64,000 nt of DNA from Pestalotiopsis fici W106-1. Its lineage: Eukaryota > Ascomycota > Sordariomycetes > Amphisphaeriales > Sporocadaceae. The DNA is taken from assembly GCF_000516985.1 (NCBI RefSeq), contig NW_006917100.1:349479-413478 (forward strand), read 5' to 3'. Shown here piece after piece: positions 42,603 to 55,016 of this stretch (the first letter of the stretch is position 1; every line of letters starts with the position of its first letter). A program made the translations under genes and the position numbers. The notes beneath the pieces are model-generated. The model was not told where the DNA came from and searched no databases. It saw only the letters and a program-made list of their open reading frames with translations.

Positions 42603-44988
42603 GTCTATGGCTGAGGGGCCTTTGGATTTGGGGAACTAGGTGTTTGCAACAATGGAATTCAGTATCTAAATTGGGATTGATGACTTCGATACCCGGATGT
42701 CTTTCCTGGACGACTTGACGAGCTGTATGGTTGAATCTGGATATACTAGATCAGATCAATACTCTCTACTACAACAGAATGTTGGTAGATTAATGAACAA
42801 ACTAAAAAATGAGTAAAAAGGATTCTAAACTATCAAGAGCGGTTCTTATCATTGGTCTCTGGTTGCGCTTTGATGTGATTCCGATCAACATTCACGATTC
42901 AATTGGGTTGTTGATATTAAACTACTGCTTGTGATTTAATTTGATTCTGATCAACAACATTCATGATTCAATGGTGTTGTTGATATTGGACTGACTCATG
43001 GTTGCCCACTATAAGTGTATAGTCGTCGGCTAGTGGGTCCAAGTACCGTTTCCCGCTGCGCGCAGGCCAACGACCGACCAGTAGGCGGCACCCCAAAAAA
43101 ATTCCCAGTCCAGTTCTTGGTTGATCCCCCAGAGTTTCCCAGACGGGCGAGGGACAGGACCCCTACTTTTGATGCCCAGCCTCCTTCCCCCTTCTTTCGG
43201 AGGGTGCTGCTACTGCAAGGTTTTTGGGGGGAGATTTTTGGCTTCAGCTCGGAAACGAATGATATCTTACCAAATGTCATCTCGAGATCAAAACTACCCT
43301 TACCCCCCAAGTCCGAATGGCTAATACGCAGACGGGTACTGGTCGGCTCTGGGCTAACTTTTTTTTGCCCAAAAGATAACCGCACCTCCGGTCCCTTTGC
43401 CGTTAGCTTATTGGTCCCCACCATTTGGCTGATCCGAGATCGGCGGGTTGGGCGGTTTGGTTTGGGGGGGGTTGCGAGGAGGGTGGGAAAAGCTGAGGAC
43501 TTTTGATTAACCCCCCAGATGGTCCCTGAAAATCGCAGCAGTATGGATGTACGACATGGGAAGACGGCGCCTGGCACGCATTGCACTACACTAGGTGCGT
43601 GCGTTGCCTTGAGTGCGGACATTTTTGTGTGCACAAGCCATTTTGACCTCTGATCCACTTTCTTTGTGATTGTGATCACTGATCGTCACACGTGGTAGAC
43701 AGGTGGTAGGGCCCAAGGCCTATCTGTGTATCCATTGAACAGGGCAGATCATATGTTTTGTGTGCGCGTCTATGTGTGCATACGTGTGTTGCGGCCGTTT
43801 TCCCATGTGGTTCTCTGTCAGCAGCCGCCAATTTGCAGGTTTCCTTTGTTGCTGCTCACCTCAGCCCTTCACCGAGGTGAGTGTTTTGATACTTTGGATA
43901 CATTACACAAGCAGATATGCCAAGGACTTCGTTGCTGACTCCACACCCACTCCCTAGTATAGTGCTGATACTGGACATAGAGTCCAGGCCTAACCATGGC
44001 GTCCATAGCTTGTCAACTTTTATATCAAATGAATATCCACGCTTGCCTTCTACTTGCCATTGAATCTGGGGATCGCTGAGTCGATGTGGTGTACTGCTCA
44101 GCCGCTTGCACATGGACTGACTCGTCCTTTCTTTCTATTCTCAGTCCCCAAAGATTTGTGTCTAGCCTCAAGGAGAGCTCCGCCACGATATCCAGTGGAT
44201 CCTTTGGGTCGGATATATACATATCGAACAATGCTCTGATCGGCTTAGATAAGCCGGAGGTTAGGTTTATTATCCAACCTACTTTCGACTCACTTACCTT
44301 GTCATGTTGCCATAACAGAGGCATGAATGATAACTTGTGTTACAGATCACTTGGAAGGGCGATTTAATTGCAAAGCTCGCAGTATTAGATATATCTAACA
44401 ATGTAATTATTCTTTTTATTTCCATCTTTTCTTATTTCTTTTTTCTTCTTTTTTTTCTCTCCTCTTTTTCTCTCCTCTTTTTCTCTCCTCTTTTTCTTTC
44501 CTCTTTTTCTCTTCTTCTTTTTTTTTTTACTCTTTTCCCTTTCCGCATGTTTTATAGTTAATAATAAGGTGACTTTAGCTATTCGCGGCGCAATATAAGG
44601 TTTTTTAACAATTTGCCCTTTAGGCAACCGTAAGAATTAGACACGCGCAAAGTAAGTACCTATGCAGAGGAAAGTTCTTTTCCACAAAAGTTGATTTCGT
44701 AGAAGCGTATCTAAGGCATAACTTGGCCACAATCTAGAAGAATACTTGCTGGCTGCCGTACGTACCATTGTATCCTCCGAAAATAACCTTGAAAAGATTC
44801 TTATACTCATGAAAATGCTTTGATCGTTATCATAATCGTAACCCATGTCTGTTCCAGTCAATTAAAGCCGATGACCAACGGAAACACTGAGCTGCTTCTG
44901 ACCCTCGAGAGTGCCAAGACTCCAGACTCCTACCAAGTAGATCATGGAAATGAGTAGGAATGTGGCCCTCCAAGGCAAAGAAAACACT
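42603..44988. other. Intergenic, 2.4 kb, tail-to-tail
   Basis: The region contains a diverged duplication of about 49 bases (42871-42919 and 42940-42988), a segment open on both strands (43015-43506) without recognisable content, and a T/C-rich tract at 44411-44530 followed by AT-rich DNA. No gene can be supported with confidence. Confidence 0.5.
42871..42988 (+). repeat. Diverged tandem duplication of about 49 bp
   Basis: Two segments, 42871-42919 and 42940-42988, share GATTCYGATCAACA, then CATTCAYGATTCAAT or its shorter form, then GTTGTTGATATT. They are separated by 20 bases and differ by a few substitutions and small indels. Confidence 0.6.
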
Positions 44989-46722
44989 CTAGTGGCCTCC
45001 ATGACCGCCGCCTCCGCCGCCTCCGCCTCCACGGCCGCCGCCACCGAAACCACCACCGCCTCCATGGCCTCCATTGTTACCACCACCGAAACCGCCACCC
45101 TGGTTGCCACCCTTGTTGCCTCCTTGATTGCCGCCCTGGTTACCACCCTTGTTACCTCCCTGATTGCCGCCCTTGTTGCCGCCACCGAAACCACCGCCGT
45201 TGCCCGGCTTGTTCGTAGGCTTGGGTTCGAACGTTGGCTTGGGGTTGAATGTCGGCTTGCGAGTGAACGTCGGGCTGGTGTAGGGCGTGCGGCATATGGT
45301 GGGGATGTAGTAGTCGCCAGTCGGGGTCGCATAATCCTCAGGCGGGTACCTGCTAATGGGCGTCATGATGGGCATAGCGGGCTGCCAAGGGATGGGAACC
45401 TCGAAGCCGCAAGGGGGGTGAAAGTCGTCAGGCAACTCAATAATGTCGCTGTAGTAGTCGGGAAGCCTCGAACCACCCCATGTGTACTGGATATCAGGCA
45501 GGACGGAGCGGCCATTACGCACCAGCTTCACGTTGGGCGCCACAAAGGTGTGCTTGGTGTACTTGTAGTCGCTAAAGACACCGCCGTAGCTTTGATTCCA
45601 GAAGTATGCCTCGAAAGGGTCCTGGGCAATGTATTCGTTCCATTGGCGCTCCTTGTCTCCCGTCTTGCGGGCTACGACTGACCAGACGTTGGCACCCACA
45701 TCCCAGCGACCCAGCGTGTGTAGGCCCCAATTGGCTTCGACGGATGAGAGCTCGCTGTAGTGGTTGTAGTAGTACGGGTCATGGTAGCCGACATACTCAT
45801 AGGGAATAGCACTGCCAACTTGGATACCAGCCACGTGGTTGCGTAACTCGGGGTATTCACCGTTGGCCTGCCAGGTGACATAAATGAGAGCATTATCGTT
45901 GACGTAGTCGTCGTCAAGCAAGCCTTCAACAAATCCTCGGACCCACTTGCAGGAGACTGTACTGTTGGTGTCGTGTCCGTTGTTGTACAAGTTGGGAGTG
46001 ATGAAGACCCACTGTGGGAGTCTTCTGTTTTCAATGTCCTCGTAAAACCTAGATGTGAAAACACTTATTTAGACATGACTTTAATCCGAGATTGAGGGAG
46101 TACCCGCTTACAAGGTGAAGTTCTTAATTTGAGCTTGGCGGTCGGGATAATCCGTGACGGATCTGAATCGTTGGAGGAGATTGTGCTTTCGAGCATAGTT
46201 GCCCTCTTTCGGGTTGCTGTATTCAAAGCCATTGAAGCCGGTGTAGGGCAATCCCTCGTTGTAGTCACCCCAGCTAATACCCTTGTCCTCAAGAAGGTCT
46301 ACGATGGTGGAGATGTTTCTGTCAACCTCGAGGAAACTGTCACTGTTGAGGCCAAAGGTATCACCACTGGCTGGGGAAATGTAGTTTGGCTGACTGGGAG
46401 CGCCAACTCCGTACTCCTTGGTCAGAAGTATACCTCGCTCATAGAGTGACGCGCAGTCCTCTACCATTGTATGTCAGTGCTGCCTTTGTCATGAGAAATA
46501 GTATCACTCACCATTGGCAATGGCCTCGTCATAGTACGTAGTCTCCAAGTATATCTGGATAATACGGTCAAAGGCCTTGCCCTTCACATAGGAAGTGGGT
46601 GACTCGGTCAGGGCAGTAGCAGCAGCCCGTTCAACGGCGCGCGTGCCAGTCGCGGTGTTGGAAACTTGTTGACCAACAGCCACGCCGGCGGCGGCGAGGA
46701 GAGCGAAGGCCTGAGAATGCAT
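44989..46722 (-). CDS. Secreted phosphoesterase (acid phosphatase-like) with Gly-rich tail
   Basis: Three exons (46722-46512, 46460-46112, 46048-44989) encode 539 residues; introns are 51 and 63 nt. Residues 1-17 are a signal peptide. The catalytic region belongs to the phosphoesterase/phospholipase C-acid phosphatase family (PF04185-like): IIQIYLETTYYDEA near the N-terminus, PNYISPASGDTFGLN, and GISWGDYNEGLPYTGF, which hold metal and phosphate ligands in relatives. The region around QWVFITPNL continues the fold after the second intron. From about residue 445 the chain becomes Pro/Thr-rich (KPTF-type repeats), then almost entirely Gly and Asn with GGN(K/Q)GGN units to the end. Such a tail is not part of the enzyme fold. 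A cell-wall or extracellular phosphatase is the likely role. Confidence 0.88.
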
Positions 46723-48827
46723 CCTCGAGGCCTATCGCTAGTAAGAAAATGTTGGGAAGAAACAGGGTAAGGTGTTGTAGATGCTACGGCGAGATTGCCT
46801 AGTAATCTAATTACCTTTGCTCCGGAAGAATATACGGTCTTATATACACGTTTTCGCTGCTATATGCGTGGAAATGCTCGTGGTACATGTTGCTTTTTTC
46901 TTGGCAGGAGAAATGGAATGTCCTTATTCCTGTTGAGGGAGATCCGAGTTTCAGGACAAACGCAAATATTGCATCAGTATTCAAGCATCGGGCATTGAAA
47001 ATGTTCGCTTTTCCACATTGAGGAGCCGTGTAAGTTGAGGATCGACCAGGAAGTTGCAAGTAATGAGTTCAATACTAAGTTTCAATAGACGTGAACCTTG
47101 CATTCAACCGAATTTCACGTAGGTACTCAACGACTTCCGACTTCATCCAGCAGCGGCGGAAAACGATTTTAGGAAACACCGTGACGTGATATCCTTTCAC
47201 CCAGCGACTTCTGCCGTTGCGCTAAGGCGGCCAGCCTCGTGATACAACAATTGATGGCCGTTGATGTTGGCAACGAGAAGAATTTCTCACAGTTTCTAGC
47301 ATGCCTCGGGACCCATGAACATACATTTCTGACAGGTGTCGGCAACAAATCGCGTTTAAGGTTCAACAGTGACATCCCACGGGACTGGGCTAACAAGCTA
47401 TAGACGTCGAGACGTTGACAGGCCGCACAACTGAGACGAACCTACCTTGTCTTGTATAGACTTAAATAACGCCAAAACGCCTCGACATGCGGTACCCCTC
47501 ACTAATTTACCGTTGACCGTCGGGGCGGTAATTGCAGGCAGGGTCTACCTCCTTCTTTTTAAGGTTGTCAAGGCGTACGGCTGAGGGTAATAAGTATAGG
47601 GCTGAAGCCCCGGAAGAGCGGCGGATTTTAATTACAGACATGGCCACCGGCTCGGTGGTTTTGACATGAGCCAACCACAGCCGTCAACAGAGGTCATGCA
47701 TACAGGAGACGGCCAGTTGCCTGCATATACCTGCGGTTCATCTACGACACTCTGTCCAGTTTAGGTAAACGCACGATGGATGAGGGGACTGCAGCACATC
47801 GGCACGAGAGGACACTAGTCTGGTCCCGCCATTTACGCCGAGAGAAAAGCTGTCCGTTCCGGCTCGGGATGGGGAATGCATGAGGCCAAAATCAGGCACT
47901 CCAATAACCCTATCGCCCCTGATCACGCCACAAAAATGGCAAAACATTACTTGAAGCCAAGATCGCGTTCGATGCCGGCAGTATTCTCGTGACACATCAT
48001 TCACCATGCAGTTGCCCGGATGCAGTCGCACGGCACGTTGAGGTCCACATGTCTGAGGTTAGAGTGTCTTGCTGGACTGCCAAACACAAAGTCTTGTGGG
48101 CCAGAGCTGTTGGCATACATCATGGAGGATAACTGTCGGTCGTTTCTATGTCTAACAAAAAGCAACAAGAAGGCTCAGATTGCAACAAGTGAATGGATAC
48201 ATACCTAAACTAGGTAGTTGTAGACTTTTAGTGTTCCAGAGACCACAGGTGAGACATATGACCGAGAATCGTGAAATTAAGGATCTCAAGGTAGGTATTA
48301 TTGTTAAACCGATGAATTAGTGCAACAGACTGGCTGGCTAGAAGAGCTCGACTGACTAGTGGCTATGCAAATTAACACATTCGAAGAACACCCACAACAT
48401 GGAAAAGATTTAATTCTGAACGTTTGGAAACTTGTTACGGGTATGAATCTTATGCGGCTCTATAAGACGTCCCACCTTGGCAGCCTACTTGTGCACTGGC
48501 TTCCCAAGTCGATTCTTGGATGGCGCCTGAAAGAGAAGTAACATAGAATGACCGGCAATTTGATGCATGCTCAAATTTGGCTGGCGGTCTCAACATTTCA
48601 TACCTTAGGTTCATCAGTTTCGATAAACCTACTTAGCTTATAAGTATGTAGACTGGTGAATCATCGCTTGCACATAGTTGGTATCGACTGCGTGGTAGGC
48701 CAAAGTTCAATTTAGCAGAGTAAAGCAGGGAAGCAGTGATATGCTTCTTACAGAAAAACGGCACCAAGCTTCTCTGAATATGGCTTGATACCTTACATGC
48801 CTTATAGACGTGATTCAACAATGCTCT
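46723..48827. other. Intergenic, 2.1 kb
   Basis: The stretch is the promoter of the phosphoesterase gene (a TATATAAG element on the minus strand near 46837-46844, about 115-120 bases upstream) and the 3' flank of the GH3 gene. Open frames are short. No RNA gene or repeat is recognised. Confidence 0.5.
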
Positions 48828-51196
48828 CTACCAAGGTGGCTGTGGCCAACTATCCAGAACAACCTCATCTCCAACCAACTGGAATGACATGGACGCTTGC
48901 ATCGGGACATCCAAGAGCAATTCATAATCGCCAGGATACAGCACAGAATCTCCAGCAGTATTGACACGGGCCAGATTCCCGAGGGTCAGTCCAAGCGTCG
49001 CAGAGGCGGTCTGATCCGGAGCAATATCACGGACGCGTGTGTAGCTAGCAAGCCTCTTGATGGGTCGTGGCTCTGGACCGTGTGCGCCTGCAAGAAAGGC
49101 GAGGGCAACATAGTCCGACGTCACGGTTCCCTGATTTGAGACGTTGATGGTCAAGTTGCCGAATGGGCACAAGTCGAGATATGGTGCCGCACATCCGGAC
49201 ACAAAGTCCGCGGTACTAAACGTCATTGACAAGTTGCCAGAGCTTTTGCAGGTTGTCAAGGTTGCGAATGAGGCGTTGAAATTGGTATAGTGAAGTCCAA
49301 ATCCAAAGGGCTGCACCGCCTCATCGTAGTACATGTAGGTTCGACCTGGGCTGGAGTTGCTGGGTCGAAGGCTCATGTCAGTCATAAGGACTTGATCGAC
49401 GTAGTCAGCAGGATACTGAGTGACGGGCAGTCGGCCAGCAGGGGACGTTTTTCCCGTCAGAACGTCGAAAGCTGCGGGTCCACCATCTTGTCCCGGATAG
49501 CCTGCCCAGAGCAGCGACGAGATGTTGCCGTTTGTCAAGAGAGATGTGTGATCGACCAGGTCCCCAAACTGCACAACAATACACGGCTTACCGAGGGCGC
49601 AAAGCTGCTCAATCTCGGCGAGCTGTGTTGTGGGCCAGGCGATTGAACTTCTGTCGTTGGTTTCGCTCTCAGTAGCGAGATCGATGCCTCCAAAGTAGAG
49701 GACAACATCGGCTGCGGTGGCTGCCTCTAGAGAGAGGGACGAGTTTCCCGACGATGTCGCGCCAGCTGCAAAGTGGACTGGAACTCCCAATTGCTCTGCA
49801 GCAAATAGAGGGCTATGATAGAAAGGTGAGATGCCAAAATAGGTCCCCAGAAGCTCCCAAGTAACGTTGGCCCACGGACCAATGATGGCAACTGAAGGGA
49901 TTGTAGAAAAGTCGAGCGGAAGTGTCCCATCATTATTCAGTAGCACCATACTTTCTGCTGCGCTTCCCCTAGCTAGTTCTTCGGCGGCTGGTGTATTGAC
50001 ATCCTCCCAGGTCAGATTCTGATACGGGTTGCTATCGACGGGGTCGTAGTATCCCAGTCTGACTAATGCCTCTATCAATCGATTCAAGGATTGGTCGATG
50101 TCGTCCTCCGATAGCAAAGATTGCTGGTACGCATCTAAGACATCCGTCGATGAGGCCGAACAAATGTTATCTGTGCCGGCTGCGAACAGAACAGAGACAG
50201 CTTCTGCCGCCGTATTGGTATAATTGTGCTGCTCATAGGTGTCCTGAAGCGCATCGCAGTCAGTGACGACGTATTGACTGCCATCCGTCCAGTTCCAGTG
50301 GTCGCGCAGAACTGTTTTCAGTAGATAATCGTTTGCGCATGCGGGAACACCGTTGAGCGCATTATACGAGCACATTACAGATCCTGCCCGAGAATCGCGG
50401 ACGCACTGCTGGAATGGTGGCATGTAGTACTCGACTAGCTCTTGAGTCGAAATAATCGCGTCAAAGTTGTGACGAGTGACGCCGTCGGAGTCCTCCATGT
50501 CGTAGCCGGCGAAATGTTTACACGTCGTAATGGTCTTCTTGGGCACGGCATCGGGAGGACCCTCCATCCCTTCGACAAAAGCATTGACGTAGCCCTTGAT
50601 TCGCAAGGGATCCTCGCCGGGGGTTTCCATGCCTCGGCCCCAACGAGGATCTCTATAAGGATTGATGTTGGGTGTCCAAAAGTCGAGACCAGCTCTGCCA
50701 TAGTTGCTGAACGCCCTCGCCTCAGTGGAGATGACATCTGCAATATCCCTGATCATGGCATCGTCAAAAGCAGCTGCGAGCAGGATAGGATTTGCGAAAG
50801 AGGTGGCCGACGAAAAGGGCTCGTCGAGAGGTGTTACGCCAATGGAGAAGTTTTGCCCAAAATCCACACCTTCGGAGAAGCCTAAACCGTGTAATGCCTC
50901 ACTCCACCATTCATACTCGGGAACTCCCAACCTCGGAGCACCTGATGCGTTGCTAAGTAAGTGTTAGATAACATGCTATAGTTTACAGCAATGGAAGCTT
51001 ACTTGAGCAGATTTCCCACCTTCTCGTCAATGGTCATAGCGGCAGTCAACGCTGCCGCGCGCTGCGACGGTGGAAGCGACGTGTTGCAGACATCATTACT
51101 AGCAAGCGGGAGGGACGAACAGTTCGGTCGCGTAAGAACCGCGAAAGTGGGTTTGGCAAGGAAGAGCCAGCACAGGCCTAGGAGTTTAGCAGCCAT
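48828..51196 (-). CDS. GH3 beta-xylosidase
   Basis: Two exons (51196-51003 and 50952-48828) encode 772 residues; the 50-nt intron begins GTAAGC and ends TTAG. Residues 1-19 form a signal peptide (LLGLCWLFLAKPTFA). The N-terminal (beta/alpha)8 domain contains RLGVPEYEWWSEALHG, TPNINPYRDPRWGRGMETPGEDP and CKHFAGYD, the diagnostic set of fungal GH3 beta-xylosidases. The nucleophile is the Asp in VTDCDAL. The second alpha/beta domain and the C-terminal fibronectin-like domain (LYPGDYELLLDV) are complete. Many N-x-S/T sites suit a secreted glycoprotein. The enzyme releases xylose from xylo-oligosaccharides; some relatives also cleave arabinofuranosides. A TATAAATA element lies about 100 bases upstream on the minus strand (near 51293-51300). 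Confidence 0.94.
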
Positions 51197-52185
51197 GATG
51201 TTCCGATCTAGAACACGAGTGGTCTCTCTTCTCGTGGTCGCATGTCGGCAGTCGAGAAACTATGATGATACAACGAAGCATACCTACGTAAATATTTATA
51301 AGTGCAAACTAGGGAGTCTAGACATTGCTGCGTCTGTAGCTTCATGGATCCTGACATCACTGGGTTGCCTTTGCACCAGGATTATTATTCGGATGCAAGG
51401 CAACATTTCTCGGTACGCCTATAAGAAGGCAAGGTGGTGAGGGTTACTATCAGTAAACGGTCCATACAGCTCGGGTCTTCAGGGCGAGCCTAGCTTGATG
51501 ATTTTTCGTATCGAATGCGAAATTAGCAGCCACGCAGTGCCAGGTACGGATGCCCAGAGGGCAAACTATTGAAAATCTAAGATTTGGATAAAACCACCCT
51601 ATTTACAGCAGCAAAAATCCACCCCTTTGGCCCTTCCCTTTTCTGGGGGGCGGGGGGTTTAAAAAAGAAAAAGAAAAAAAGGAAAAATAGGGGAAAAAAA
51701 AGAAGAAAGAAAAAAAAGAGAGATTTTTTATTTTATTTTTTATTTTTAATATTATAATTTATTATAATTTTCTTATTATAACCACGGAGCGGTAAGCGTA
51801 TATGGCAAAAATCGCGTTTTTTCAACAGTTTGCTCTCTGGTGCTCCGTAGCCAAGGGCCCGCCCGTCACGATGCTACACGCTTATTTGCTACCGGTTTGA
51901 GCCCACTGGCTTGAGCCCTTTAAATATTATACCTCCATTTGAAGATCTCAATTCCCGATCGAATCATAAATACCCCATGATTTATTATAATCAGTTTTTC
52001 GCGCCATAACTTTGGTAAGCAACCATAATTCTGAGGGGCGGAGTCTCGCTCGAGGTCTTCTGAAGTAAGTCCTACGATCGCATGTGATCGCCAGTATTAT
52101 AGTGTCTTCTTCGACGGCCCTGCTCGTGACCTTCGTCATGCATTATACCGAGCACCTCAAGATTCATCACCAATCATATAGCCAA
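51197..52185. other. Intergenic, AT-rich, contains repeat copy A
   Basis: The 989-base stretch contains a purine-rich then A/T-rich segment (51660-51780) and repeat copy A (51744-51848, listed separately). No gene is seen. Confidence 0.5.
51744..51848 (+). repeat. Dispersed 65-bp inverted-repeat element with AT-rich leader, copy A
   Basis: The core 51784-51848 begins ACGGAGC and ends GCTCCGT and is preceded by an AT-rich leader with TTATTATAACC. A second copy at 58363-58467 has the same core length, the same ends and about six differences. Confidence 0.7.
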
Positions 52186-53811
52186 TTACGCCGATACGCG
52201 CCCTATCTGTATAAGCCAACTCTCCAACTCGGCGGCGAATGCTTCACCCATCGAATCGTCCAAGACACCATCTTGCCAGGTGATTCCAACGCACAATGGG
52301 CCTCCCAACACGGACATGGCGGATGTCATAAGGGGCGCCGATGTGACTTCGGCACTCATAGAGAACTGCGCCCGAGTGATTGTCCATTTTTCGCTCTGTG
52401 GTTCGGACGCTGTCGCATCGGTCTGCAGCCCCCCGTCAATGGCTCCAATATTGGAGATGAAGTAGGAGTACTCTCGGGGGCGGCGTGCAGCGTCCATGAC
52501 CTGCTTGCGCCAGTCCGGAACGAACTTCATTATACCGACAATATCGTCCTTGAGATTCATGTCTAGCTTGTGCCGTATCTGCCTATGAGCCTGAGCCGAG
52601 ATTGACCAGATAGCCTTCAGAAGGTCTGCTGACAAGGTTTCGGTGCTTGGATCAGCCGACAGCTTGACGCGGATCTCAGATACAAGACTTGCTGGCCAGG
52701 CATGGCCCATCACGGATACATAGTTTCCCATGGTTCTCTGAGGATGCAACCAGGGGTACCTCTTAGGGCTCGACGGCAGGAAACGCCGCAAGTCTACGGC
52801 CGTCTTGGTATGGAAGCCAGGAGCGCTGTTGGTATCCAAACGCGATGCAAGAAAAAGAATCCCCAGTGCATGGAACAGGCCAGTAAGCGTCGTGTTGTTT
52901 TGTCTGCAAGCAGCGAGAATGCTTGAGAGTATCTCCTTCCCAATAGAGAAAACACGGATATGCGACTTGTAGGAGGAGGTTTGTATCGGGGCCCAATGGG
53001 CTTCAGTGTCGTCTTTAGTGAGTACCGCCGGCCCGTGCTCTTTCAAGACCGTCTTGAAAACATGACGTGGCGTGAGTGGGAGTTTGGCAAGCTTCTCAAT
53101 TCGCGGCGGAAGATTTGGGTCAGCAGTTGGAAGTTGCAATTTGCTTGCAGATAACAAGCTGCCGTCATTGTTGGCATTTGGGCTGTTGAGATGCTCAAGC
53201 AGATGCTCGTGGAACTTTCTTCCGCTCATACCATCACCAAGTGGATGGTTCCAGGTGAACAGTATCTCCAAGAATTGAGGATCCTGCTCATACATGATGG
53301 TTACTCTCCACGACGGGCGTTTCTCAAGGTCAGGGTATTCGGAATCCAATTGCGAGGCAACAGTCTCTTGAAACGTCTGCTCAAAGGTCCCAGCATCCAG
53401 AATGTGCCAGGCAACATGGTGATCGAGGTCAAGGCTGTCTAATTTGATCCACGATGGCTTCTTGGTAGCCGCACCCTTGATAGCAACTTGCATCACCGGC
53501 TGACTTAGGATGGTGCGCGCAATGGCCTGTAGTATCGTCCTTTTGAGCTCGGCATACTCGACCTTGTGAGGTACCGAGTAGCGACAGGATACAGAGGTGC
53601 CTCTGTAAAGCCGCTTCAGGTACATTGCCATTTGGTAGGCCTCACTGCGAAATGTTAGAAACTTGAGCACACAAGAGGCGAAATTTTTGTCTCTTTCTCA
53701 CTTGTTACTAAATCGCTGCAGAGTTTTTGGCTTTTCATGGCTTTCCGATCGGCCGTTGTGTTTGTTTTGTGGCTGGCCATCAGGACCTTCATCTTCAACC
53801 GCTGTTGCCAT
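52186..53811 (-). CDS. Alcohol acetyltransferase-like (AATase/condensation-fold) protein
   Basis: Two exons (53811-53702 and 53644-52186) encode 522 residues. The start MATAVEDEGPDGQ is preceded by an in-frame stop, and the 57-nt intron (GTGAGA, CTAAC branch, CGCAG) joins LQRFSNN to EAYQMAMYLKRLYR, restoring the family N-terminus. The acyltransferase HxxxD motif is H170-PLG-D174-G, and the NYVSVMGHAWP and SNIGAIDGG segments resemble the fungal AATase family (PF07247-like), related to condensation domains. Such enzymes acetylate alcohols or other small molecules, sometimes as detoxification; trichothecene acetyltransferases are distant relatives. There is no signal peptide. The substrate cannot be deduced, and no biosynthetic backbone gene lies nearby. 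Confidence 0.85.
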
Positions 53812-55016
53812 TGGAGCATCGATATTCAGAACAGTGCTTTCAAGTCAAATGCAATCAAGATTTCCTTCCAGAGCACTTGCAAAGGAGGGACGGGACCTGG
53901 GTCTCCAAGTATGAAAATAAGAACAAAGTTGCGAGACAAAGGGGCCGAGAGCGTGGAAGGGAAAATATCAAGAAGATGGGCACAGAAGGAAGTAAGCACA
54001 TCCAGATGAGATTTGACGTTGGTTGGTTCGTACCTAGTCCAAAGGCCAACATGGATTGAATGCCATTGATTTACTGCAGGCAATTGAGGCCAGGCCCATT
54101 CTGTGCTGTAATTAGAACGGAACGGTCGCCGCCTCAACTGTACTACTTCTTGGCACTTGGAGACTGGCACCAACTGTAAAAGCTTTTGCCTGGCTCTATT
54201 CAACTGGACCCTGGCGCCAGAGCATAACGGCAGCCAGGGGCTCTGATTTAGGCAGCGGAATAATGCACTCCACCTTGGGTACAACCAAACTGTACCTGTA
54301 TTCAACGTTGAACTCTTAAGAGAATGCGTTTTCTAATATTGGAATTATTCCTAGCCGTTTTTTTTAATATTATGAAATTGGTGAATTTGCATATATATGG
54401 CGTAGTTTTATCGGGTAAAGAGATGCAAGTCGCCTTTAAATGTTTCCGAGAAACTTCGATTGCCTCCACAGGGGTCCTCTTCCTCCCTGTGCCTTCGCCC
54501 CAAGCGATATTTGCCAGTACTAATTCGTAGGTAACTTTTTATCCTTTTTCTTTTCTTAAATTTCTTTTTAGTTTTTTATTTCGGGTTTTAAATAAAAGAA
54601 ATTCTTTTTTTTTCCGTTTCTCTCTCTCTTTTTCTCTTTTTCTCTTTTTCGCTAGGGCTCTGACGTAAAGGCAGTAAGGGTATAGCGTCCATTCTCCAGT
54701 ATGATCCATCCCAGCCAGTAGTTCCAGGTGCCTGGGGTCGCCCATCAAGCACTGGACATGGTTCCTGAACTGACTGGATCGTATAGAAGCTTATGAAAGC
54801 ATAACAAACTTCTGTCAAGCTGTCCAAGTACCGGTCATAGTCATGAGGCCTATAAGGCTATGAGGCCCAATGCATAGATAAATAGGACCAATCATCATGC
54901 CTTCGTAAAAGTACATGCAATGTGACTACGTCTCTCTCGAGACCTTACCACTCTACCTTCCCATCTTCTTGAGTCTCCGGCCGCGAATCCGCTAAACCGT
55001 TGTCTGTTCTCATATC
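53812..55016. other. Intergenic, promoter of the AATase-like gene
   Basis: The 1.2-kb stretch contains a pyrimidine-rich tract at about 54539-54655 (runs of T with TTTCTC units) in AT-rich DNA. No gene is supported. Confidence 0.5.

Noticed and set aside
44944..45681. Plus-strand Ala/Thr/Val-rich open frame of 245 codons
   Set aside because: It is the antisense of the Gly-rich tail of the phosphoesterase; the composition is a by-product of GGN repeats.
53645..53670. Start of the acetyltransferase at 53670
   Set aside because: That sequence is intron, with CTAAC branch point and CGCAG acceptor; the true first exon is 53811-53702.
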